Source of the DNA: Diphasiastrum complanatum
Lineage: Eukaryota > Streptophyta > Lycopodiopsida > Lycopodiales > Lycopodiaceae
Direction of reading: 5' to 3'
DNA: 64,000 nt
NCBI GenBank assembly: GCA_029204225.1
Contig: CM055098.1
Span: forward strand, 19,435,303-19,499,302
Below the pieces are notes generated by a model. The model was not told the DNA's origin, made no database searches, and saw only the letters and a program-made list of their open reading frames with translations. Below, in pieces: positions 13,901-27,300 of this stretch. Positions within the stretch are counted from its first letter, which is position 1. The number at the start of each line of letters is the position of its first letter. Position numbers and translations under genes: made by a program.

Positions 13901-14458
13901 AAGATGAGTGAGATAAAAATGAAGCTTGACTCGTGCTAGATCTGGGTGAGACCACACTATGCTGATGTAAGCTCTGTAAATCTGCTGGAGGATATATGTG
14001 TGTGTCCCATTCGGGAGATCAAATATAGATAAACCCCACCTACTCAAAAGGTCAGAAACCCACTGAAACCATGAGGACTTAGCCTGCTGATTAGCTAGAG
14101 TGTGAGAGGATGTGAAAGCTGCAGCAACACAACTGCATGGATCAAGCTCCGAGACTCTACGAATGAATGTGATAATCCGAAATATAGCCTCGACAATTAG
14201 AATTAGAAAATTAGAGAGAGAGAGAGAGAATTAGAATTAGAATTATATTAATGTCTATCAAGTGCCCGAGGGCACATAAGACGAGTAAAAAGTACATAAA
14301 AAAAAGCTGTCGAGGGTACAATACCAGTAGCTTAACCACCAGCTACAGGGAAGAGAAAACTAGTATAAGTTAACTAACTAGCTAAGTGGATATAAAAAAC
14401 TGCATGATATGGTGAGAAGCAGGCGTTGGACTCTGGTGAAGAGCCCTGGGCCTGGAGG

Positions 14459-14527
<69 letters not shown>

Positions 14528-17500
14528 AGAATTATTATTATTAACGTCTTTTGGTATCCAAAGGTACATAAGACAACAGAGAGTACAAAAAGTGAGGAGC
14601 ATTGTCCGCATATGGACTTATTTACTAGTAAAAAGAAAAGAGACTAGCATATCTATCTCTCTATCTCTAAGAAGAAGTATCAAAGCTTGACCACCAGCTT
14701 TGTGAGGGTACAATGCAAGAGCTTAACCACCTGCTCTGCGGAGAAGACTAGCTACGAGCAAGCTGAAAATAATGAGTGATAGTAGTAGTGGAGCGTGTTG
14801 TAGACTGGCGGGGAGCCCATGAAGATCTGGTCATCCGGGATCTAGCAGAAGTATGTGAGACTCTCTGTGACTTCGATCTCCGAATGGGGACTTCAAAATC
14901 CACAACGGAAATATCCTCTCTGTCTCGCTTCTAGAAAAACTGGGTAATATGAGCCTGACTGTGATCCATATCTGTGGTAGGTAGAAGTGAAGCTCGTAGA
15001 GTATACATCTCTCTCAATAGATGACCTACACATCTGGAGTCTGGATACTCGAGGAAGGATTGCAATGTGAGAGGTGTATCTCTATATAAACAGTGGTATC
15101 GCCCTCTGATCTCATAATATACTGGACAGCGAAAGATGAAATGAAACTCATCCACCTCCTGAAGGGACAGCCCTCTCCACCTTCCTCTCGAATAATCTGC
15201 TCGAGGTCATCAATATATAGTGCAAAGAGAGTAGGAGATAAGGGGCAGCCCTGCTTCACTCCAATGGTAGAATGGATCAGCAGGGACCAACCACTACCGT
15301 CCCTGAAACGCACCCAAACTCGCTCATATAAAGTAATGATCGCGGCAATAGTCTCGTCTGTGAAGCCAAGTGAAGATAATCTCTGGAAAAGGAGATGTCT
15401 CGAAACTGAGTCAAAAGCTTTCCGAAAGTCCACAAATCAGCAATAAACTCTCTGTCTCTGATGTCGTGCCTCCTCGATGATGCATCTCAAAATGAAAATC
15501 TGATTTGAGGTAGAGTATCCTAGTCTAAACCCAAACTGACCCATAGCATGTAAATCCTCGGTCTCAGCAAAAGATCCAGTAACCGTCTGTAAAATGGAAC
15601 CATAAATCTTAGACAAAATGTGACCAATCATAATTGTGCGATAGTTTTCTACACTCAAGGGATCACCTGCCTTGAGGATGGGATGAAGGATATTAGTACA
15701 CCATGGAGTAGGAAAACCAGAGGTCACAGCGGTGTTAAAAGCGTGAGCAATAAAGGGCGAGATAAGATGTGCTACGGGTTTTAGGAAATCTACGTTTAGA
15801 GAATCATAGTCAGTGGCTTTATGAAGTTTGGCATGGTTAATGGCATTTTCAACCATGTGTGTCGTGGTGAGAGTAAGGTAGGAGGGGAGTCTAGGGTATA
15901 AAGTTTTGTGGCATAATCGACCCAGGATTCGGTTGCTATGGGGGCCAAGTCCAGAAAAAGGAAGAGGAAGGGGAATCTAAAGAGTCGATCAACCTTTGGA
16001 AGAGTGATCGTAGGTATGTTATCTTCTTTGTTCTGGTGGCTTTATGATACTTTTTCTGGTGTTGTTTGAGTGTTGTAGGGGAGTGTAATCTGGCATATAC
16101 CACATGTTTGTGAAGAGAGCGACATTCTACATCATACCAGCGGTCTATGAGATGATATCATCTTGGTGGGGAAAGATGAGGACGCCGCAGATAAGAGGGA
16201 TTTAGAGAGAAAAGTGGCTTGTTGCTCAATTGATGCCGTGAAAGGGAAGTTAGTAAGTAGTTGAGACAAGGTTGTGGTGTAGTTTGCGAGTCCAGAGTGA
16301 GTAAAAGGAACACGTTTGTTAGTAGAAGAGGAGCGTGGAACTTTAGAAGACGGGGTTATATGACCAAGTGAGAGGCGTAAAAGTGAGTGATCAGAAATGG
16401 TAAGAGGTGTAATGGAGAAATCATAGATGTGAGGGATCAAAGCAGGTGATCCAATAAAATAGTCAACTACACTATGTCCTCCACCATGAGGATAACATGT
16501 AAACGTTGATGAGGAAGGCCATTGTGTGAGGCCATTCAGGATGGCAAGAGAATGTGTCTCCGCAAGAGTAATCAACTGCTCTCCAAAAGATGTAACTGAA
16601 GTGTGTGCATCTTGTGATACTCGATCAAGTCCCATATCTAGAGGATAAAGCCGGAGAAAGTCAGTATCTGCATGAAATTCTATCTGTCTGGAGCTAGTAC
16701 GGGCATTGAAATCTCCTGCTAATAAAATGTAGCCTTGTTGAGAAAAAACAGCAATATCATCTAAGTGTGCCTGAAATAGGTCCCCACCAAATTCAGTAAA
16801 CGCCGAAGTCTATGGAGCAAAGTAACATACAGCCATTGAACCAATAGTATGTAGCCATATATATTGAGCATATGGATCTTGCTTAACCATCTTAACTGCA
16901 GTGGCTCTGTATAAACAAGCTACTCCGCCAGATCCACGACAAGTTTTTCCTCTCACAAATGGAGGAAAAACAAAATGCCAAGAGTAATCTTGTATATGTG
17001 GAAGAGGATGATATAAAGACTCATGGGTTTCAGCCAACAACAAAATGCACCAAGTCTCAAAATGGCAGGGGATCTCGGGCAGCTCCTAAACTCGGTAGAC
17101 CCAACTTCCTAGTGTGAGAGGAGGTCGAAATATCTCGGTTTGTCGTCGATAAAAACAACCCTCTGCCCTTTTTCTTTTGCTTCTTGAATAATCTTTTTCC
17201 TTGCTAACCATTGGGTGCTTGTCAAATCATCATCCATATAAATGAAAGTGCCTTTGAGTTTTGTTCTAAGCCGAAGGGCTGCATTGCGGTGTTGAAGAGA
17301 GCGAAATTTGATAAAAAGAACGTTGTCATCAAATTTACTACGCCATGCCGTGTCAAAACCATCAACAACATGAGATAACTTGGAGACGAGTAAATCTGTA
17401 GTTGGCAATACCTCTTACTCTAATGTTAAGAGCCTTTTTAGCTCTTCTAGCTTGTTCATCCAAAACTGTCTCCAAATTGTTATCCATCATAGAGGCTGAG

Positions 17501-18316
17501 ATATGGGGGTGATTACCTTGTTTGAGGATCGATGTCGTTTCTTCAACCTGTTTTGCAAGTGATGAGAGTTTGCTGCCCATATCATCCGGTTTGAAGGGTG
17601 CTGCCCATGTCTTTGTCTCTTTGACTTGTTTTTCCAAGCAAGATATTTTGTTGGAAGTTTCGTCCGAAGGAGGTACATGTTCTGCAATCCGTTGCTTAAG
17701 ATATACATATTCTTGCTCAAGCTGCTCCACTCGTTCTTTGACACCCACGAGATCCATAACCAACTTGCCATTCGCCATTTCGAAAAAGTGTAGTTGTTTC
17801 TTAAGGCCGAGGATTTCGTTGCGGATGAAACCAATATCATAGGCATAAAGACTCTCAATAGGCTTGGATGGAGTGTAATCGACAGTGGACTGCTGATGCG
17901 TTTCTGTGATAGCAAGTGGATTGTCGGTGAAAATAGAGGGTGCACCAGTGATGCCTTCTAGTGCTGCTAGTGGTGGGATTGTTGTAGGTGAAATAGCATC
18001 CCCCTCCATCTCAGATGATGGAGGAGGAGAAGAGGTGAATAGAGGGGGGGGGGGCGTAGGGGCACCCCCCTTCTTTTTTGGGGCCATGTACAGGTTCCCA
18101 CAAGGTAGGGTCACCAGGTCAGCGCTAGGTCAAGAAAGATCGTGGGAATGAGGGACAGCATCAGGTTAGCGCCAGCAGGAGCCAGGTCAGCGTCAGCAGG
18201 AGCAGTACAGGTCAGCAGGGCAGGACAGCACGTAGGAGCAGAACAGGTCAGCAGGGTAGGACAGCGGAGCCATCGTGTCAGCAGGGCAGCCATCGCGCCA
18301 AGAGAGCCATCGTGCC

Positions 18317-18371
<55 letters not shown>

Positions 18372-21300
18372 AGCTTTATTAATGTCTTTTCCATGCCAAA
18401 AGGCTAATGAAGTACATATCAAGTATGTGGTAACCATGGGAGCGTATAAAAACGTCTCCAAACTGTAATAAAAAATCATCTAGTGCAAACTAAAACAGAC
18501 ATGTATGCGAGAGTGAGCGCATAGTAATCATATGTATCCATGGTAGGATGTCAAGGCAGTGCTGTTGCTGCTGTACTGATGCTAGAGAGAGAGAGAGAGA
18601 GAGAGCTTAGGCTAAGCTCATTATGATTAGCTTATCCTACTCCTTAAGATAAAAATGACCCCTTCCAAGCCACTCAAGGGCTTTATTAATACTTAAGTTT
18701 AGAACTTAGACTAATTCAAGATACAGAATTGACACTTAGTTCATTGGCCCATTACCTAAAGGTCTACTGGCCCTTACCCCACCAATTCTTGGGTCGCTAA
18801 TTTTTCGCATTTGAGATTTGGAATGAACTAGAGCATGCTTGGAACCTGCTAATCTTCATCTAACAAGTGATAGCATAAATTGTATTCATTGATGGATTTT
18901 GAGCTAGATGTGGGTAATTTCTCAGGGCTGGTGGATGGTGTTGCTTTTTAACTGGGAAACTGCTCCTTGGACGGAGCCATTTGATGAAGTAGTTTTATGT
19001 GCTTTCACTTTGTCTCGTGCATTGAGTCGGGGACCTAGAATGAGTTCAAAAAGATTGTGTGGCTGGCGATCTGCCACATCTCACAGATATGGTTACAAAG
19101 CGTCACCCTTGACACCTAAGGTAGTATACAATGTATCCATTCATCTGCCAAGGTCATGGAGTCTCGATTTTTGACCTGTGAAAAGTCAAATTTGATTAGA
19201 ATTGCGCTCTTTACTAAAAGATAGTAGGTAGTAAATGGGGTCTACATGTAGTAGGGTGAGTCTCAATTCTGATAATTGTTATGATCTTCCAATGTCAGAA
19301 AGGTGTAAAATTAACATGTTTGGCAGTTTACTAATATTTTGCCTGGTTGTGGATTCAACTTTTTTCGTATTTACACCCTTATCCAAGTATAGAATCTAGA
19401 TCAATGCTTGTGTAAATTTATAGCAATTGATCGTTCCATAGTACGCTCATTGCATATCCAAGTTGATATGTTGCTATAGCTCAAATTTTGCCTCTGAAGC
19501 AGAAATCATAAATACCAAGTTTCAAGCAGCATACCTATCCCCAAGTAAGCTTGTATCAACTGAAACTGCATAAAGTCCTGGTTGTGTAATGTCCATACTA
19601 GTATGGTCCTTGAAAGAGGTGTTGCACAGCAATGTCATTTGTCGTAGATCAGTGGATAATGAGACCTGGTATTCACCAACAATATTACCAGATTTTGCAT
19701 TTGTCTAAAGCAGCCTTACTCACATCTACTTATTTTTGTAAACTAGTAAAAGATTCAGTACGAGCATTCTCAAAAAGAAATCTCCACAAGCAATTGTAAC
19801 AGATAGTTTTAGAAAAAAGCAACAGACCATCAAACAAAGCTTGCAAAGTTTTTTAATTCAAATGATACCTTCAGTGCTAAAACAATCTTAATTGATACCT
19901 CCTGTTATACCCTCGAGTCTTTCCAAGGTGATATTGGCGTTTATCAGAGTTTTGATAATGATTTACCTTTTCAAATAGTGTAATTTCACAGCACCTCCTC
20001 ATTTACAATATTAAATGCATATCTGAACTTTGAAACACTCTATCATGTAAGGATATACTTTAAATGTAAGTAGATGGCCAGCTGAACATCAACTGTGTAA
20101 GTTACTGAATGCATTGCTTGCTTAGTGTAGTCAAAGGTACTAACCACATTGGATTAGCAAATGTACTGTTTATCTCATGAACAACATTTGTTTGTCGGAT
20201 GTATTGGTTGCCTACAATAGACAAGTCACAAATGCATGGTTTACTCAGCAAGGTAGCTCAGTAGTCAAATGCACTAACTGTATAGCATTGGATCATTCAA
20301 ACCCTGTTTGTACCTTTGACTTCAACGTGAAATGCATGTGAAATGCTTAGATGAACCCTCAAGATTTCCTTGATAGCTAGCAAAAAAGTTCTTTTGATTC
20401 TCACTTTTCTCATGCGTCAATTCTCTTCAACATGTATGCTTTAATGGCAGGCTAATTCACCAGGTGCTATCACGCTATACTCTTCAGTGCACCTCTTCCT
20501 AAGCCATTGCTAATTAGCCATAAAGATAAGCTCGTTGAGTCTCTTTGGGAGTCTCTCTGCTGCCCAATTGTACCACATGTTTCCACAAAGAGGTGCTTAT
20601 GACAATGTTTTTTCCACTGGGCATGCTTCAAATTTACATTAATTGACAGCATCACTCTTACATTGTTTTGCTTAATTCTTTTGCTGGTCAGAAACTGAAC
20701 CCAAATTTTGTAGCTCCAAGTTCCTAGATAAACAACTTGAGACTACTGTACAAGGTCTAACTGGAATAGGACTCTTTTCAGAATTCTGTGGTCCATCGTT
20801 CCTACATAGAACCCACGGTTCCCAGAACCGTGGGTCCTGGGAACCGTACCACGGTTCCTTGAACCGTGGTATGGTTCCTCTATTTAATTAAATAATTAAT
20901 TGATTAATCAATTAATTACCAAAGACAGATTTCACATGATGTACAGATGATTTGACAGATGATACAGATGATTTGACAGATGTGATATCATCTGAGATCA
21001 TCACTGATTGATGTAAAGATGATTTGACAGATGATTCAGATGATTTCACAGATCATACAGATGATTTGAGTCATTTGACAGATTTCACAGATGATTTCAC
21101 AGAATTCACAGATTTGAAAGATTTTTTTGGCCCTTTTTTTGCATATTTTTGGGTTATTTTTTGGGGGGAAACTAAAAAAAAATTAATTAGTTAATTAATT
21201 AACTAATCAGTACGGTTCACCACGGTTCTGGGCAAAAAATTTTAAGCTATGCGTTCCTTGCAATTCGGCCCTCCAATCTACTTCTAGCTTACATTCTTTT

Positions 21301-24300
21301 TGTTTCTTAAGACATGATAGGTGTCTACAAAAATTCTTCTAATCACTTTCAGATTTCTTTCTGCCTTTGAAAGTGAAGAATTGAAAGCAAGATTGGTTGT
21401 TGCCAGTAAAAGGAGGCTCTGGAATCAAAGGAAAGCTACTATTGAACCATATAAGCCTAGCTTCTGCCACATTGTAAATTGGGTAAGCTTAAAGACCTTG
21501 AATCTTAAGATCATAAGTGACTTATGTGAGTTCGGATCTGGACTAAGTACAACTGAGCAATAATTGGACTGGTGAAGCCAGTGCCCTTGTATTTCCATGA
21601 GGTCCACTGGATTTCCATGAAGTCCATTGTTGGAATAAGATTTCAATTATTGAAAGGGCCCTGGGGATGGGCAGGTCACATTTTAATCCCTCAAACTGTG
21701 CCACCATGTGAATGATGTTATCTTTGAGTTTCCTGTTTGCAGTCCACTTTGGGGACATTTCTACAAAAGCAAGCAATATCATCAGTTTATTAAATTTTCT
21801 TCAGAAAAAACATTCTTTTCATCCTTACTAACCAAAGACAACCTCCTGAACTGTTATAAGATAGCACTACGAGAAGAAGTATCAATGATTTTAAATGAAC
21901 AAGACATTTTTTAAGTAAGCCAACAATCACTTTCTGAAAGGTATCCAGGAAAGGAGAGCTCCAGTATTGATAACCTTAGAAATAGGATAGGCTTGAAGAG
22001 GAATTCAAAGGCCAATATCCTTTAGGGGAAAAAAATGCAGACAAAATTACAGTTTGATTGGTCAATCTGGTAACCAAAAGCTACTACTTTTGTCTTGCAA
22101 GAAGGAAGCTGCGTGACATCAAAATATATATTGAAGGAACAAATATCTAGAAGACAAATTCACGTATGTACGTGAAAAATAAAATCATAGACACTAGACA
22201 AAATGTTGTTAAAGGCTGCCTTGCAATTTGCAGTTGTAAGTCATAAGTTGTAACACAAGCATTGTACTACTATCATTTGGAGAATGTCAACAAAATGAAT
22301 TTATTAGTTGTACGTTGTAACAAAGACTAGAAGAAACCAAAAATAGTGACAAAGCTTAGGTTATGCTCAATATATTGAGATGAAAAATTAGAAAAAAGGA
22401 TTTGACTCAGTTTACGAATGAACGAATTTGAAACAACTTGGTAAAAAATAGCTTCTACTCACCTTGAGAATGGATGAAACAACTTGGTGCCTGTGCAAAA
22501 ACTTCTCAGGCTCTTCAGTTTCAAACTCGGGGAGATCTTTTACATCCTGCATTCAACCGCAACAATCTATGATTATTGAACTCCGTAAAGCGATGATACT
22601 GACTTATAGACTTACTCAAACTAAAACAGCTTTGAATTTACAGAATTGGGAAAACTAGTCAGTTCCACAAAAATTTGGTAGCCACTAGAAGGGATTTAAC
22701 ATGGCACAACTAAAATTAACCCTTGATTATCTACAGCCCTTTATCCAGAAACCTTCACCGAGCTCTACGTAAGTAGATCTATGTCAGATGCAACTATAGT
22801 AGGCCGGGCGAGGGTTGGTTTTGTAAAAAATTTAATTTTGGGGGGCTTTTTCACTTTTTTTGGCTGTTTTTCTCAGGTTTTTGGAAAATGGTTGGGAAGT
22901 AACCTTTGCCCTTCAATGCATCAGGGCGGTCCTGCGCCTGCAAGTAAGCGAAGGTTGGTTGCAAAGGAACACAAAGTTATCAAGGTCTGATGACAATTTT
23001 GCCCCCTTTTGTCTCCAAATTGCAGAAAATGAGCAATTTTTTATATTTCTCTGATTTCTTGGATATTTTCCTTGCTCATCAATCCCAAGTGATTACAAGC
23101 AAGAAATCCACTCAAAATCATGAAATTCACCCAAAACTAACCCTAAAAAAATGCAAACTTAACACTATCATGCAAAAACCTCGACGCCTAAATGCAAGCT
23201 AACAACCATCCAAACATCATAAACATGCTGAAAATGAAAATAATGGCATTCCTCCCCGGCAATGGCTCCAAAATTGTAGGGACTTTCCTATCCACCTTCA
23301 CATGCGTAGCATTCAAGAGATGAAGTGGATTCTAACTTGTCACGCAGTAGTTTGATCCCATGAGAGTAAGCATAGAATCAGATTCACAGACATGCTTATG
23401 ATTCCACCATTAACTCTGAAGTTTATTCAAATTTGCAAGTAATGTTCGCATCTCTGATGTGTGAGCTGAAACATAGTCTCTCCAAATCTACCAGTGAGGC
23501 ATAGCCCTTCGGTACCCGGGAAATAGCTGCATGTCTCATGCTGAACGTAGGCCCCGAGAATAGTACTCCTAGATATGTATAGGAATCAACAACCTCTAGG
23601 GGATGACCATCCCATAGAAGCTCTTGCCGCATCATGAAAGACCTAGAGGTGTTGAACACCATAACCTTAGTCTTGGCCACATTCACCGACAAACCCCACC
23701 ATGTGCAGAAAGAAAGAAGAGCATCTAAGTGTCACTGCAAACCCTCTCTCGTCCGTGAAAGCAAAACCACATCATCAGCATAAAGGAGAATAGCAATAAT
23801 GAGGTCGCCCAATGTATAACCCTCCCCTCCATCACTCCGTATAACATGCTCTAGCTCGTCAATGTAAAGACCAAAAAGTGTAGGAGAGAGTGGACATCCC
23901 TGTTTGACACCAATAGTACTGACCACCTCCGGTGAAATAACTCCTGATAGTCGGACCCTGCCAATAACTCGCCTGTACAATGCTACTACCGCCTGTATAG
24001 TATCCTCCTAAAAGCCCCGATCATGAAGTCTCTGTATCAATAGATGCCTAGGCACAGAATCAAATGCCTTGCGGAAATCCACAAAGCAGTAGTATACACG
24101 CTCCCTCTTGGCCTTAGCCTCCTCAATGATGGACCTCAAAGTAAAGATATGATCCGATGTAGTATATCCCGGTCTGAAACCCGCCTGTCCAATGGCATGG
24201 AGTGATCTAGCATCCATCTCTGTACTGATCTCTGACTGTAGGATAGAACCATATACTTTGGCGAAGAGGTGACTGATCATAATGGTGCAGTAGTTGTCAG

Positions 24301-27300
24301 CTTTCATGGGGTCCCCGCCTTTGTGGATAGGGTGAATGAGGTTTGTGGACCATGGAGAGGGAAAATCAGAGGTGACAACTCGGTTGAATAGGATGGAGAG
24401 AAAGGGTGAGAGGATGTCGGGAGCATACTTTAGAAGTTCAGCCTCTAGCTCATCAATGTCTTTGGCTTTATGGGAATGGAGTCGTGTGATGGCCTTTTCT
24501 ATAAGTTTGTTAGTGAAGATGGCAGAAGTATCCAGCGAGGGGGTGGGAGGGGCAGGAGTAGGCTGAGCAGACAGCGAGGGGGTGGGAAGGGCCAGCGAGG
24601 GGGTGGGAGGGGCGGGAGTAGGCTGAGCAGGCAGCGAGGGGGTGGGAAGGGCCAGCGAGGGGGTGGGAGAGGTGGTGGGAGAGGGAGTAGGCAGCGAGGG
24701 GGGATGTGAAGGGCCAGCGACAGGCTGCAAAGGAGAGGGAGGGGCTAGCGAAGGAGAGGATGGGTGTGCACTCAGCACTCTGTGTGCATTTGCCATTCAG
24801 ATTGTGTGTGTGTGTGTGCTCGATGTGAGAGAGAGGAACGACTGCTGAAAGTTCATCAGGCCTCGAGGCAGATGGTTGTTGCCGTTTACTGGACGCAGTG
24901 GGGGCCATCACAGGAGCCCAAGAGTAAGAGATTCGAGCGGACCGTTATGTATTCACCATTTTGGGATGAGGCTCGATCCATTGTGGTGGGCCTACAGCCC
25001 ATCTACACTGTCCTGGACAGCACCTTACAGATCGAGAGAGCTGCACATTGGGCTCTTGTACGAGTTCATGGACATGTTGGGCGAGCAGTTGAGGCTTTGC
25101 ACGACCATTAGCCCATAGAGGTATATCAAGATTCAAATTTCAAATGTAGTATGTAGACAGTAGTATGCAGTATGTACTATCATGTACATTGTACTATATT
25201 GTATAATTATTAGTGTCTTGACTCTTCAATCTTGATTCTTGCAGGCTTACGGAGGTCCGGCTCCTTTGGTTGAGCAGGTGGGAGTGGTTTCATAGGCCCC
25301 TGCATGCCATGGCCCACATACTCCATCCACTTTGGAGAAATGAGGAGCAGTTCACAGATAGGGAGCTCAGGGATGGCTGGAATGCCTATATCTCCCGAGT
25401 TTATCCTGATGTACGCGAGCAGGATAACCTGCTGGATGAGCTTCAGATTTTCAGGCAGGAGACCTTGGAGTTCGCCACTGGCCCGGCGCTTTTGAGAGAG
25501 GGTAATAAACAGACCATGTGGCATGGTCCATTTAACATTACAGTTTAAACTTGTTACAACTTACTTCACATTTTACTGCACAGTTAATCATATTGTAACT
25601 TGTTGGAACTTGGAACTTGGTTGCAACTTGCTAGTAGTAAGTACTAACTGCCCCTTGAACTATGATTCAGACCAGCTACGTCCCGTGTCATGGTGGTCGA
25701 AGTTTGGGGTTGATGTCCCCAAATTGCGTCGCCTTGCCATCAGGATTCTCTCACAGGACTGCACTGCAGTCGCCTGTGAGAGGAACTGGAGTGTCCATTC
25801 CATGATTCACACGAAAAAGAGGAATCGACTATCATCAGTGCAGTTGGAGAGGTTGGTGTACGTACACGCCCACCTGAGACTTTTGGGTAGACTCCAGACC
25901 ACCGCAGAGCCTATCCAGGTAACTTGTACACCATAAATTATAATTTCTAAATTCTAACATGTGATCCATCATCCCAGGTGGCAGGACCCAATTGGCAATT
26001 ATTAGATACTATTATACTAAATAGATCATATTACATACTACTACATACTACATAGTAGATACTAGACTGTACTATGTAGCTAAATTTTAACTTTTGTCGG
26101 GACTCGGCCCTCCAAATTTTGTCTTGATTTCAATATGCATTGTGACATGTGCGCAGGTTAATCCCGATCTGATCGATGTGGCAAAGGTTCCAGAGTTGCC
26201 ACCGGGAGACCAGTCAGAGGAGGGCGTGTACGCATTCCTCCATGAGGAGGCCATGCAGAGTGCAGGTGAGAAATTAGGATTGTCTAAGGTGACAGGTCTT
26301 GAATTAAATTTTCGAAGTTTGAAGTTACTAATTATCGTAAATTGTAATTTACTAATTTGCAGGCAATAACACGTTTGTCCCGCTTTGTGTGCACTGTGCA
26401 GGGCTTGTCACTCGAGCAGAGTGTAGGAGGAGGGCAGGCGAGGGTAGCAGCTCCTGTGCTCATAGCCCCGACGAGTCTGAGTCTGAGTCTGAGGCATCGT
26501 CACGGTCAGAGTCCTCAGAGGAGGAGGAGTATGATGTCAGATGATTGTAGTATGTACATTAGATCATTGTAGTTACTAGTTACTAGTCTATAGATGACAC
26601 TACGATGTTCATGTCACTAGATGAGCATTGACTCTTGAGTTGTTTACAGTGTAGTATGTACACATCATGATTTATCATCAGACACATCGCGCATTACATT
26701 GGTGACTGGACTCATGAGGCACCTGGCATTTGTATTTACTATTATGTTATGATTCATGAATCATGATATATTATGGATTCTAGAATCTAGTTTCAAGTTT
26801 CAAGTTTCTGATTCCTGAAGTTAAGTTTTAATTGTAGTATGTACTATGTAGTTTGTTTAATGTTAGTCGATTATCTAATTACTAATGGTTAAAGCCTTAA
26901 AGGTTTAAAGTTTTACAATTTTGATTTTGGTATTTAAATTTTAATGTATTATGTTAGAAGTTAGTAGTTACTAGTTAGAACTTAGTAGTTAGTAGCCTGT
27001 AGTTACATATGTCATATAGATAATAGAATGTTTAATGTTAAAACTTCAAAGTTGAATGATGAATGATGATGACATATGTAAGATAAATCTAAGTTTCTAA
27101 CCTAAATTTTTTTGGCTTTCTCAAGAGTCAAACATTGTCATAACCTTCTTGTTTATTCTTTTCTCCGATCTCGACATTGCAATTTGGCATTTGCAAATAA
27201 GTATTAAGTTTGAACTTCAACTTTCAAGTTTCAACTTTGAAACAAAATTACAATTTACAATCTACAATCCTAGTACCTACTACCTAGTACGGTGACCGGT

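Larger units (their letters stand above)
14525..18325 (-). mobile_element. LINE copy 4, nearly full-length
   Basis: On the minus strand it holds, in order: a G/C-rich 5' region with degenerate repeats (18117-18325), an ORF1-like frame (17109-18090), an apurinic-type endonuclease (16132-17043), a reverse transcriptase (15170-15856), a C-terminal DEFHFIFRC tail (14931-15155), and a 3' UTR with a stem-loop at 14554-14567. The RT is cut after EEGGEG and joined to the tail, so the YADD box is lost. Stops are also present. It is dead but informative about the family's structure. Confidence 0.88.
12235..18605 (-). mobile_element. Head-to-tail LINE array separated by (GA)n tracts
   Basis: At least five non-LTR copies lie in the same orientation, each joined to the next at a (GA)n run: GA at 12235-12259, 12551-12575, about 14212-14229, 14464-14524, 18319-18372 and 18584-18605. 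Each copy ends (minus strand) in a small stem-loop, an attaat or ttaataa motif, then (TC)n. Four copies are 5'-truncated; one (14525-18325) is nearly full length. The array fills the APC4 intron between exons 7 and 8. Confidence 0.85.

Noticed and set aside
14409-14690. Open frames coding Arg-Glu or Ser-Leu runs across (GA)n tracts (also at 18142, 39720, 43620, 60907)
   Set aside because: They are translations of dinucleotide repeats, open in every frame without stops by nature.
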